A stretch of 32,838 bases of DNA from Zygnema cylindricum (Eukaryota > Streptophyta > Zygnematophyceae > Zygnematales > Zygnemataceae). The notes beneath the pieces were generated by a model. That model had not been told where the DNA came from, did no database searches, and saw only the letters and a list, made by a program, of their open reading frames with translations. The stretch spans positions 1 to 32,838 of the forward strand of contig JBBHKE010000726.1 of the NCBI GenBank assembly GCA_037447655.1, written 5' to 3'. This document shows positions 10,308-19,749 of this stretch, piece after piece (the first letter of the stretch is position 1; each line of letters opens with the position of its first letter). The translations under genes were made by a program, and so were the position numbers.

Positions 10308-11016
10308 AATTCATTTAACGGTGCAAATAGATTCTTAGTACATAGATATAGCTGAGAATAGTACGGTTCATGGTACTTTGCAAAACGAATAATGCGCATT
10401 TGTTTTGACGGTAAAACAAATTACGCGCATTTGTTTACGACGGCTAAAGTTGAAAGTCGGATTTGATCGAACGGCTACGATAGGTGTCGAGATTGCACAA
10501 TAAGCATTTAGGATATTTCAGCTCACCGCCACATGAATTGACATGTGGCAAAACCACATAGGCTTGCGGCATCTCCGGAGAATGTGGGAATGAATCCGGA
10601 TATGGTAGGCGTCGACATTTTGGCCAAGCTGTACGATGGTTGTACAGAAAGTACTCCGACATCTATACCTTTTTGTACGACACATGATTTTGATTGGTGT
10701 CGTAATCTAGTTGTAAAGGGTTTAGAGAGGGATTTAGGACTTACAAAAATTGGTAGGTAGCCGCCTCTCTCCCAGAGTGCATCTCTATAAAAGGTCAACT
10801 TTAACCCTTCATAACTTACTACTCAAGGGAGCAAATTCAGAGATTTTTTTTGCTATCAACTCAAAGGAGTCTTCTCTTCACAAAGGTGAAGGTGGCTAGA
10901 GTGTTTATTTGCCAGTGTGCCATTTTTTCTTGTTGAAACAAAAAAGGGTTAGTGATATCCTAGGGGCTTCATGTGAGCTACCCATTCTTAGGACCTATGG
11001 TGGTCTCAAAATTGCA

Positions 11017-12070
11017 AGTCCTTCTCGATCTGATCTGTACCTGCAACATCATCATCTTATTAGAAACGTGGATAGTTAGGAAGCTCAAAGTCATCAGAAT
11101 TTTTTGACCCAAATCAGATTTTGACTCTCTTTGTGTGCTTAATGGGATCTATAGATTTCCCTTCATCCATAACCACTAGATTCTTCACTAGGATTATATC
11201 TTCTCTCCTGACATTATAGACTCTTTATCTTTTTACACCCTCATCACATCGTAGCAAATATCTTAGTTTTCCTTTTGGATCTAATTCTAATTTGACTGAT
11301 ATATGTCTAGACTGATCACTTGAATACCGAAAACCCTTAAGTGTGGAACATCTAGTTTTTGGCCAGTCCATATCTCATAAGGTGTTTGGCTTTTTCTTGC
11401 CGAAGTAAGAACTCTATTCTTGAAATAATTTGCACAATTCATTGTTTTGGCCCAAAATATCTATCCAATCTTCTTTTCCAACAGCATGCCCCTGCTACTA
11501 TCACTTAGAGTTCTATTCTACCTCTCGCCTAAACCATGCAGCTCACGATTTTCAAGAAATGTCATTTGGTGTTGCACTCGATCTTCTCTCAGACAATCCT
11601 CAAACTGATTCGAGATATACTCTCCACCATTACCACTCCTTGCTCTCTTAATGGAGGTTTCATAGAGTTTCTCACTCCACGGTTTATATTCCTTCAAAAT
11701 TTGTGGGGCCTCTGATTTATTTTTCAAAAAAAGAACTCTAGAATACCGAGACCAATCGTCAGTGATTGTCATCATAAACCCCTTACCCCCGGGTGAAGGC
11801 ACTTTGGTCGGCTCCCAAATATTAGTGTGTACCAAGTTAAAAACTTTTTCTCCTTTATAAATGGTTTCCTTTGGGAAGGGTAACTTGTGTGCCTTACCTT
11901 GAGCACACCCACTAGAGTCAGGTAGATTCTCACTTCCTCGAAATTGAATCCCTTTCACCACTCCTATCTTTTTCATTTCTTTTTGCTTATCTAAATGGAC
12001 ATGTCTAAGCCTCTTATGCAACAACATAACATCATAAACACTAGTATAATAAAGTTTCTTATTTTCATTT
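11017..12070 (-). pseudogene. pol: Copia integrase, inverted (element D)
   Basis: Minus-strand integrase. It holds the zinc domain LHKRLRHVHLDKQKEMKK ... CAQGKAHKLPF (~12020-11890) and a core from 11850 in which the first catalytic Asp reads Asn (HTNIWE for HTDIWG). The second sits in SGNGGEY where relatives have SDNGGEY, so two active-site residues are gone. The C-terminal region VKNLVVMDEGKSIDP (~11190-11150) is degraded. It stops exactly at 11017, at the point matching about 24051 of element E, where the LTR of element B begins. Its RT half is not attached. Confidence 0.85.
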
Positions 12071-12500
12071 GCTTAAAATCAGCCTAAACATCCCTAGGTA
12101 ACCTTTTTCAGCAATGAAATAAACTTCTTCCTCAACACTAACAGTAAAGGTTCCCATTCTAGTGCTAGTCTCATAACCCTTATCATCTAACATAGACGTT
12201 GAGATGATGTTTTCATTTAACTCTGGAATAACCAACACATTAGAAAATGTCACTATGGATGTATTCCCCTCCACTAAGACTTTCAGATATACCAATCTTA
12301 CCAAAGTAGTAGTGACTACCCTCGCATCCCCATACTCTATCTATACGGTGGGAATCTTTCTCATCTTAGTTAACAGGTGTTTGTCTTTACACATGTGCAT
12401 GGAAGCACCCGAATCCACAATCCAACCTCTTTCACCTGTTAATCCTCTGAAAGCACATTTGCACTTTCGAGGAATTTCGACCTCAGTCTTCGCCTCCAAC
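12071..12500 (-). pseudogene. pol: Copia aspartic protease, inverted (element D)
   Basis: Minus-strand protease region. The active-site motif WIVDSGASMHMCKDKH is intact (DSGAS codons 12415-12401), followed by KIPTVEIEYGDARVVTTT and VLVEGNTSIVTFSNVLVIPELNENIIS. It then leads into the pre-integrase block MFRLILSK at about 12070. One stop or frame break separates the motif from the downstream piece. Homologous to 15110-15540 of F and 22600-23030 of E. Confidence 0.85.
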
Positions 12501-13115
12501 TCCTCATCCTACAAGAGCTCATCATCTTTATCCTCTGATTCCTCCTCATGTACTTGTGTTACAATACTTTTTTTCCTTCCTCTTGGAGGTCCACTAATCT
12601 GCCCCTCCTTTAAGTGAAGTTCAATTATCTTAGTGCACTCCGCCATATAGTGCCATGGTTTTTTACAAAAATGACACAAACCCTTAGGAGCCATAGGTTC
12701 GAACTCATTGGTCTAATTTTTCTGCCCCCACCCTCTATAATATTTGACCGGTTTTTTGGAATCCTTGTTCCTCCAATCTATCCAGGCTGCCAAGGCTTGC
12801 CCACTCTTTCCTCCCCTTCGGATCTCTATTGTGTTCATTCAATTAAGAATCATCCCCACCACTAAATTCCATATCCACCTTGAGTTCGACAAGTCATGCA
12901 CACGGTTGACTATATCCTATAACTCATCTGGTAACTTCATGAGCAAGCACTTAACCTTTTCCTTTTCAGTTTCTACTTTTCCAGCACTCTCTAGCTCCAT
13001 CAAAAGTGTTGCGAGCTCATAACAAAAATCCAACATCTTCCCCCTTTGTATATATATGCATTTATTTTGTGATCAACCGACGGTTTTGCTGAATCGTACC
13101 ACTTCGAAGCTAGAG
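12501..13115 (-). pseudogene. gag: Copia gag, C-terminal part, inverted (element D)
   Basis: Second half of gag on the minus strand. From the right: a block matching E at about 21973 (GTACGATTCAGCAA, 13110-13095), then KGGKMLDFCYELATLLMELESAGKVETEKEKV (~13050-12950), LPDELxDIVNRVHDL, and the zinc knuckle CHFCKKPWHYMAEC (~12685-12640, CX2CX4HX4C intact, one Gly changed to Trp). An acidic tail follows (EEESEDKDDELL). The first half of gag is missing. The right end joins an LTR fragment of element F at about 13116, with a few shared bases (CGAAG) at the junction. Confidence 0.83.
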
Positions 13116-14025
13116 CCATGGCTGCCTATGCTGCTTATAGAGATAAAGAGATAGGTGGAAGATTTTGGTAGACTTACCAAAATATACGTGACGGACCAAG
13201 ATTTAATCTTGGTACCAGCCGTCCGTCAATTCTAAGTAGCCGGTAGCTTTATCCTATAGTCTAACATCGGTGCTAAGACATATAGGGTTTCACAAATATT
13301 TAAACTGTAACGCGTGAACAAATTCATTAAACTGTAACTATAGACCTCGCGCTTGGATACAGTTTTATAAAAGTACAAAGTAAAATACAATTACGCAATG
13401 GATATCGCGCATTTTGTTTCGACAGGGATACAAATACTGCGCAACGATCTATGATAGCTACATTTAAAAGCCGGTTTGATCGAACAGCCGAAAAAGACGC
13501 CGAGACCGCAGAATAGGATTTTGGCGGTTTTTGGTCACCGCCACATCAATTGACACGTGGCACGATAACATATGATTATGGCATCTCCGAAGATTTCACG
13601 AATGAATCCAGATACGACATGTGTCGGTTAGTTAGCCATGTCATACAATGGTTGTACAGAAAGTACATTGCACCTGTACCTTTCTATACGATACAGTATT
13701 TTAATTGGTGTTGTACTTCAGTAGATAGTGTTTTAGAGAGAGATAGGACTTAGAAAAATTTGCAAGATAGGAACCTCTCTCCAAGAGAGCCTTTGTACAA
13801 AAGGTTAACTTTGACCCTCCATAACTTACTGCTCAAGGGAGCAAATTCAGAGATTCATTTTGCTATCTACTCAGGGGAATCTTATCTTCACAGAGGTGAA
13901 GGTGGTCACAGTTTTTGTCTCTCAAGGTGACATTATTCTTGCTAAAACACAAAGGGGTCAGGGTTATCCTAGAGGCTTTTTGCAAGTTGTCCTTTCTGAG
14001 GACCTATGGAGGTCTCAGTGTTGCA
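13116..14025 (+). repeat. 5' LTR of element F, missing its first ~150 bp
   Basis: Homology to the other LTRs begins at GAAGCTAGAGCCATGGCT (13115-13132), about 150 bases into a complete LTR, and runs to the terminus GTTGCA at 14025. It contains the antisense tRNA-like module (13195-13257, with CCAAG/CTTGG pairing around a 7-base loop), a G-box at 13554-13559 and GTAC words at 13655-13690. The primer-binding site and gag follow directly. Confidence 0.87.
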
Positions 14026-14040
14026 AGTTATGGGCCCACC
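14026..14040 (+). promoter_or_regulatory. Primer-binding site of element F
   Basis: AGTTATGGGCCCACC follows the LTR end. It is complementary to the anticodon arm of plant initiator tRNA-Met with one mismatch at the first base. The gag ATG is at 14030-14032. Confidence 0.82.
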
Positions 14041-15110
14041 CTCTAGAGTGCCCATCTTCAATGGAACTAGCTTCATATACTGGGAAAGTATGATGACTGG
14101 AGCTCTATGTGAGAAACGATTTGGGGAGATACTGAGTGGACGAGGTGGGGTCCATCAAGTCTTGACATCCCTCCAGGGTTTGGAGGAGGCAGATTCAAAT
14201 GGAAAGTAGATCCATCTCTAACGGAGGAGACAAAGGAAGGGGAGGTGGTGGACAAAAGAAAGGAGAAGGAGACGACCACACTAATAGCAATTGGTTCGGC
14301 ATTAATGTAACCTATTACGAGGAACAAGGAGAATGATACTGATACCTGGGACTTCAACAATATGGTGGCATAGCACTTCATTCTCCGCCATCTTACTCAA
14401 GGGCTTGCATCTCCTCATTTGCAGGTAGAGAGGGCATCCGATATTTAGGTGGCTCTTATAGAGATGAACCCAAGTGGTATGATTCAGCACAACTGTTGGG
14501 TGATAAAAAAATCAAAGAGTTTATATACAAAGGGGGGAAGATGATAGATTTTTGCAATGAGTTTGCTACGCTTTTCATGGAACTAGAGAGTGCTAGAAAA
14601 ATATTTGATGAAAAGGAAAAGGTTAACTATTTACTGATGAAGTAACCCTATGAGTTCAAGAACAAAGTCAACCGTGTGTAGGACTTGGCGCACTCAAGGT
14701 GGATATGGAATTCAGTTGTAGGGATGATTCTTGTTAAGGAGAATATGATTGAGATTTGAACGGGAGGAAAGAGTGGGCAAGCCTTAGTGGCTGGGATTGA
14801 TTGGAGGGAAAAGGATTATCGGAAACAGGTCAAAAATTATGGAGAGGGGGGGCAAAAAAAAATAAGACCGACGAGTTAGGACCAAGGACTCCCAAGGGTT
14901 TGTGCCATTTTTGTAAAAAACCAGGGCACTATATGGCGGAGTGCACTAAGCTAACCAAACTTCGCTTAAAGGAGGGGCAGATCGGTGGACCTCGAAGAGG
15001 AGAGAAAAAGAATCCTGTTACTCAGGTACACGAGGAGGAATTTGAGGACGAGGACGAGGAGCTCTTGCTAGATGAGGAGTTGGAGGCAAAGACCGAGGTC
15101 GAAATTCCTC
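14030..15110 (+). pseudogene. gag: Copia gag (element F)
   Basis: Gag from the ATG inside the primer-binding site (MGPPSRVPIFNGTSFIYW; the IFNG-YW pair is the usual copia gag entry). The frame breaks several times between 14150 and 14800, with recognisable blocks HFILRHLTQGLASPHLQ (~14370-14425) and KGGKMIDFCNEFATLFMELESARK (~14530-14600). The longest open piece starts near 14801 and carries an intact zinc knuckle CHFCKKPGHYMAEC (14903-14944), a basic stretch, and an acidic Glu/Asp-rich tail (EEEFEDEDEELLLDEELE) before protease. Very like E and D, but not functional. Confidence 0.88.
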
Positions 15111-16144
15111 GAAAGCAAAAATGTGCTTTTGGAGGTTTGAAAGGTGAAGGAGGTTGGATTGTGGATTCCGATGCCTCTATGCACATATGTAAGGATAAAC
15201 ACCTATTCACAAAGATGAGAAAGATTCCCACCGTAGAGATAGAGTATGGGGATGGGAGGGTAGTCACGACTACCATGGTAGGATCGATAGACATGAAAGT
15301 CTTAGTGGAGGGAAAGACATCCATAGTGACATTCTCTGATGTGTTGTTTATTCTAGAGTTAAACAAAAACCTCATCTCAACGTCTGTGTTAAATGATAAG
15401 GGTTTTGAGACTAGCATTAGGAAGGGAACCTTTACTGCTAGCTTTGATGAGAAAGTTTATTTCACTGCTGAAAAAGGTAGCCAAGGGATGTTTAGGCTGA
15501 TTTTAAGCAATGAAAAGAAGAAACTTTACTATGCTGGTGTTCATGATATAATGTTGTGGCATAAAAGGCTTGGACATGTGCATTTAGATAAGTTGAAAGA
15601 AATGAAAAAGTTGGGAAAAGTGGAAGGAATTTAGTTCGGAAAAAGTGAAAACCTTAGTGATTCTAGTGGTTGTGCTCAAGGTAAAGCACATAGATTACCC
15701 TTCCCAATGGAAGCCACTTATAAAGGGGAAAGGGTGTAAGACTTGGTACACATTGATATTTGGGGACCGGCCAAAGTGCCCTCACCCGGTGGTTTAAGGT
15801 TTATGATGACAATCACTGACGATTAGTCTCGATACTCTAGAGTGTATTTTTTGAAAAATAAATCAGAGGCCCCACTGGTTTTTAAGGAATATAAGGCATG
15901 GAGTGAGAAAGATCATGAAACCCCTATTAAGAGAATAAGGAGTGATAATGGGGGAGAGTATACCTCAAATCAGTTTGAGGATTTTATTAGAGAAGATAGA
16001 GTGCAACACCAAAAGACAATTCCTGAAAATCCGGAGCATAATGGTGTAGCCGAGAGGTTAAATAGAACTTTTAGTGATACTGCTACGAGAATGCTCTCAG
16101 ATAAGAAAATAGGAAGGAGATTTTGGGCCAAAACTATGAACTGT
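15111..16144 (+). pseudogene. pol: Copia protease and integrase (element F), 3' end lost
   Basis: The protease active site reads DSDAS (15164-15178), Gly changed to Asp (15170-15172), which should kill it. The protease then runs on in one open frame (KIPTVEIEYGDGRVVTTTMVGS ... LFILELNKNLISTS) into the pre-integrase block MFRLILSNEK and the integrase zinc domain WHKRLGHVHLDKLKEMKK (15555-15615). A CAG-to-TAG stop follows at 15632. The core continues with HIDIWGPAKVPSPGG, IRSDNGGEYTSNQFEDFIRED and NPEHNGVAERLNRT, so all three DDE residues are present, but further stops intervene near 15737 and 15824. At 16144, after TATGAACTGT, the sequence switches to minus-strand gypsy integrase. RT, RNase H and 3' LTR of F are missing. 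Confidence 0.9.
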
Positions 16145-17060
16145 TCCTGTAAATTCCCCATGGCGAGAGGCATCTCTTTGTGGAATATTTTGGCCTTGTC
16201 GACAATCAGTTTTAGACAGTCTGCTACCACTGCTTGGGTCAAGGGAGCCTTAGGCAGGATAGGATGTCGTCTAAATAAAATGAAGTAAGGGCTATAGGAG
16301 TGGAGGGAAGCTTGTCTGCTGAATCTGTATCCTATGGCAATCCAAGGCAACCTTCTATCCCACTCTCCCTAATCTTCTTCGACTTCATATTTTTGTAGTG
16401 ACCACTTCACTACCTCTACGCACCTTTCAGCTGAACTGTCGGCTTTAGGGTGGTCGCGACTGGAGAGTTAATGGTTGATGAGGCATTTCTCCAAAAGATG
16501 GGTAAATTCTTTGGAATATTCGGAGCCTCGGTCTGTCATAACCTCTGGTGGCGCCCCAAATTGTGACAGAACCCTTTGCAAAAAGGCATTTGCAATTGAC
16601 TTTGATTCTTTCTGGGACAAAACCACAAAGCCTATCCATTTCGAAAAATGTTTGATCATGACCAGAACGAAACAGTTCCCCCGTCTGCTGGTCGGAAGAG
16701 GTCCCAAAAGATCTAAAGACCATCGATAAAACATCTCTATGATAAAAAGAGAATGAAGCTCAATTCCACCCTTTTTGTCAAAAACTGCCTTCACTTTATC
16801 GCATGAAGAGCAAGCGTGTACAATTGGGCTCACTTGGGCCCGCAACTCATGCCACCAATAAGAGCCTGTCACAAGGGAAGTGGTCCGCTTTTGCCTGAAT
16901 TGTCCACATTGCAAATGGAGATGGGTGATATAGTTTCTCGATCGGAGGGGGGAGGAACCACTTTCCTCGTGTCCTCTGCCCATTTCTGGAGGAGAATGTT
17001 TTGGTCCCATTCATACGCCGCCATCCGGGTGTGCACTCGGGATAATTGAACTCCAGCCAA
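16145..17060 (-). pseudogene. pol: Gypsy integrase (element G)
   Basis: Minus-strand integrase. The zinc domain is seen as HLHLQCGQ ... SYWWHELRAQVSPIVHACSSCDKVK (~16930-16795). The core follows with MFYRWSLDLLGPLPTSRRGN (first Asp), VMTDRGSEYSKEFTHLLEK (second Asp, ~16530) and, after a frame break near 16467, a block with SSAERCVEVVKWSLQKYE (third acidic residue, ~16430-16380). The last part, YSPYFILFRRHPILPKAPLTQ (~16290-16230), matches the gypsy 'SPYELLYGRHPILP' region. It is truncated at 16145 by the junction with F, so the C-terminal tail is missing. No chromodomain is visible. Confidence 0.9.
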
Positions 17061-17339
17061 TTTGCGAAGCGAAGACCCTTTCGTATAGATTGTAGAACAT
17101 CAAAGTAGTTCTAGTTATCCTTCTGTCTGTCTCCTATAGGCGCCTGCCCCTCCACGTTTGTCACAAAAGTTTACAATTTCCACCCAGATCAGGGAAGCCA
17201 GATTAAGGCGGAAGATGCTCGAATGAGTCCCAAACTGATTTCCGGGTCCTCATTGTGCTAAGCAGTGGTAGAATCTAGAGTGGAGGGATTGGAATTTCGG
17301 CTAAGTCCGTCAACATTCTTGTGGATTTCCCCTGCATGG
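17061..17339 (-). pseudogene. RNase H-integrase spacer of element G
   Basis: A stretch between recognisable RNase H and the integrase zinc domain. Read on the minus strand it continues the gypsy connection (KSTRMLTDLAEIPIPPL, near 17320-17275) and then becomes too broken by stops to align. I see no separate gene in it. Confidence 0.6.
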
Positions 17340-18237
17340 TGAACTCTGCTGAATCATATTCCTGCAAGATAAGAACCTAGTTAGCGAGTTTGTCGATTAA
17401 CTTACTATTTTCTATGATCCATTTCACGAGTTGGTGGTCGGTAATAAGCGTGAAATGGACCCCATACAAATAGGGTCATATATGCTGAATTGCCCAAATA
17501 GCTGCGAGGAGTTCTCCATGGTAGGTGTTGTTATTTCCCTCCGCTCGGTTATATCTTCGGCTAGCGTAAGCCATTATATACTCACCTCGACGTCGTCTAC
17601 TTCTTTCAAAACTGCCCCCCTTCCAAACCTGCTCCAAAAAGTGTAAAGGTGGAAAGGTCCGAGGTGATTAGACATTTGAAACACGGGGTGTTGTTTCAGA
17701 GCATCCTTCAAGAATTGGAAGGCGATCTGTTGCTCTTTAGCCCAAAACCATTTTTGGTCCTTTCGCAATAACTGATTGAGGGGTTGGGCATGACTACTAA
17801 ACTCAAGGATATACCGCTGATAGTAGTTGGCCAAGCCTAGGAATGTGTGAAGGGCCGAGATGTCCTCTTCGGGTGGAAGAGCGTCAAGGGCTACCACCTT
17901 GTCCATATGGGGGCCCACTGTTCGAGGGGTCACTACATGTCCAAGGTAAATAATTTTTTGTACTCCAAAAATACCCTTGCCCAGGTGATATATCAAGCCC
18001 GCTGCTTGGAGGGCCCGAAGGACGAAGTGGACATGCTCCAAATGCTCCTCAAAGGTCTTGGAGATGTTAATGACATCATCAATATAACACAAGGTACAAT
18101 CCATTCCCTGGAGAGCTTCGGAGAGATAATCCCTTCAAATTCGGAAATCTACAATTTCCCAAACGAGTCCTTTTTAGGAGGGAGAACTCTCGGGGAAGCA
18201 AACCCATGGAGTCTTGTACTTTCTTGAACCAATCCGG
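17340..18237 (-). pseudogene. pol: Gypsy reverse transcriptase C-terminal part and RNase H (element G)
   Basis: The minus strand starts with the continuation of the RT fingers after solo LTR H (LHGFASPRVLPPKKDSF, the 'SPWASPVVLVKKKDG' region, ~18215-18165). It then jumps to the palm at EGIISEALQGMDCTLCYIDDVINISKTFEEHLEHV (YIDD codons 18086-18075). The stretch between, normally about 80-90 residues with the first catalytic Asp and the MPFGL block, is deleted. The thumb and connection follow in a long open frame (KIIYLGHVV, LHTFLGLANYYQRYI, PLNQLLRKDQKWFW). RNase H runs on with MAYASRRYNRAE ... HGELLAAIWAIQHI and YGVHFTLITDHQLVKWI (17590-17400). RT cannot be active without its deleted core. Confidence 0.9.
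18233..18237. repeat. Target-site duplication of solo LTR H, left copy (TCCGG)
   Basis: TCCGG directly precedes the LTR start TGCTTAAATT. The identical TCCGG follows the LTR end at 19242-19246. Confidence 0.92.
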
Positions 18238-19241
18238 TGCTTAAATTACTAGATTTATAAGGTGTTTTCTTGGTCTAAAAAGATTTGTAAAATGGGGAAT
18301 AAAAAGGGCAGAAAGCCTGCCTCCACCTCCTCCCTCTAGCCACCATATTTGTTGTAGTCACTGAAGGAAAAAGAGGGTGGTTGAGCTATTACTTTCCTAG
18401 TTCAACATAAAAGACTAAAGAGTGACTTATGTCACTCTCAACAAAAGGTTGAGTCCAGGAAGACTCGAACCACCAGCAAACGAGGCGTAGCCGTCAGCTC
18501 TAACCGGTCTATCGTAGGAGTTTGTTAACATACATAGGGTGTGATATTTATTTGAACTCTGTTTCGATCCTAAATCCGATTAACGAATTGAAAAATGAAA
18601 AAACATATAACTGAATAATAAATAGTGCAAATATTTTCTTGTACGAAACAAATGAAATGGACATTTGTTTCGACGGCTAATATTAAATGTTTGTTTGTAA
18701 TCCAACGGCACATATCGCTCCCGAAATCCTAGAATGGTCACATTGGCGGTTTTTAACGTGGCATGACTTGGCAACACGTGGAGAGATAACATTCGGTTGT
18801 GGGAATTCTGGAGAACAGAAGGATGAGTTAAAAGTGGACACCCGTCTACACAATGGCCTTGTCGTACACATGCCGTACAAAAAGTACATCGGCCATAATA
18901 CACTTTTGTACTCTAGAGTCGTTTGATTAGTTCGTACGTCAGTAGATAAGGGTTCTGAGAGGGGTTTAGGACTTATAGAATTTGGTAGGTAAGCACCTCT
19001 CTCCCTTAGAGAGTTTTGTATAAACTTGGCATCTTTGCCACCTCATAACTAATTTGGTTGGTTGGCCGTTTTCAGTGATTCTTTTTGTTCCGGACTCAAC
19101 AAAGTCCAGACTGCACAAAGGTGTAGCCAAACTATGAATTTCTTTGCTTGGGCAGCAGTGGTTGTGAGTGAATGTGGGTTAGTTAAAAACTATCTAGAGG
19201 CTTCCTGAATTTTGTAGTCTAATGGAGGACACATAATTGCA
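18238..19241 (+). mobile_element. Solo LTR H inserted in the gypsy reverse transcriptase
   Basis: A 1004-bp LTR (TGCTTAAATT ... ATAATTGCA) of the same family as the LTRs of element A, with no internal region and a perfect 5-bp duplication TCCGG. It splits the RT of G between VEAG and the fingers. It holds the palindrome AGAGTGAC-TTAT-GTCACTCT (18419-18438), the best antisense tRNA-like module in the window (18448-18515), the inverted repeat GAAACAAAT/ATTTGTTTC (18645-18671), a G-box (18775-18780), GTAC words (18860-18935) and TATAAAC (19019-19025). Confidence 0.93.
18448..18515 (-). other. tRNA-like module (A box and B box) antisense within LTR H
   Basis: On the minus strand GACCGGTTAGAGC (18509-18497) resembles a tRNA A box and D arm. 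GGTTCGAGTC (18471-18462) resembles a tRNA B box and T loop. Their spacing is about 25 bases. Downstream GACTC could end an acceptor-like region. Base pairing of the arms is only partial, so I do not call a functional tRNA. The same module is in the other LTRs of the window. Confidence 0.6.
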
Positions 19242-19246
19242 TCCGG
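19242..19246. repeat. Target-site duplication of solo LTR H, right copy (TCCGG)
   Basis: Identical to 18233-18237 and directly after the LTR end ATTGCA. Confidence 0.92.
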
Positions 19247-19700
19247 CTTCCACTAAAGTTTGGACTTTAGCCGTGATAAAATCCTTCTCTTTGAAGCTGA
19301 GAGGATACTGCTTTTACGATATAGTAGTTGTTTCGTCAATTGAATCGATTCGGAAAGTTAACATGATTTTCTGACCATAAGAATACCTACTTCTCTTTGG
19401 CCGATAGTTTCGAGAGAAAGACCTTTTGCTGAGGGTCCAACTCCTCCCCCAAGGTCGAATCCATTTTCCTAGTTTCGAAAGCCGTCCAGGCTTCCGGTGG
19501 TCTTCCCCAAAGGTTGATGTCGGATTCCAACCCTACCTGTGGGATGGCCTCTACCCCTCAGGCTAAAACGCTACTGCTGACAACTTCCACTAAGCTGTCC
19601 CCATCTGAGCCGCCGCTCCCCTCTATTGGGAAAACCCGCGCGTGTGGAATGTGAAATTTTCTCATTCTCCTTTCTCTTTTCCCCTTAAGTTGCAAAGTTG
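19242..19700 (-). pseudogene. pol: Gypsy reverse transcriptase N-terminal part (element G)
   Basis: Minus strand. A pre-RT segment PPEAWTAFETRKMDSTLGEELDPQQKVFLSKLSAKEK (~19505-19395) resembles the loosely conserved region before gypsy RT. It ends with YPLSFKEKDFITAKVQTLVEAG (~19310-19245), matching the RT entry 'YRLSxxE ... IxxLLxAGxI'. The next residues lie beyond solo LTR H, at 18237 and leftwards. Stops at about 19395, 19535 and 19585 and frame changes are present. Upstream, 19750-19700 is the unassigned end of the methyltransferase region. Confidence 0.75.
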
Positions 19701-19749
19701 TTTGCATTGCCGATAATTGAGGAGCTTGAAGGTAAATAGCCCAAGACTT

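Larger units (their letters stand above)
8890..11016 (+). repeat. 3' LTR of element B, split by a solo LTR
   Basis: The LTR starts TGTAGAAATT at 8890 after the purine-rich AAAGTACCGGGAG and ends ATTGCA at 11016. It is made of 8890-9245 and 10308-11016 (about 1065 bp in total). The 1062-bp LTR at 9246-10307 lies inside it. The right part holds an ATTTGTTTT/AAAACAAAT inverted repeat (10398-10421), GTAC words at 10630-10680 and a TATA box TATAAAA at 10786-10792. The antisense tRNA-like module lies at about 9115-9175. The outer end joins directly to an internal point of inverted element D. Confidence 0.88.

Noticed and set aside
15022-15417. Open frame of 131 codons on the minus strand
   Set aside because: Mirror of the gag-protease coding strand of F. 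The same antisense frame appears at D and J because the acidic repeat reads Ser-rich on the other strand.
18448-18515. A functional nuclear tRNA gene
   Set aside because: A and B boxes are present but acceptor and anticodon stems do not pair well and copies vary. Called a tRNA-like module only.
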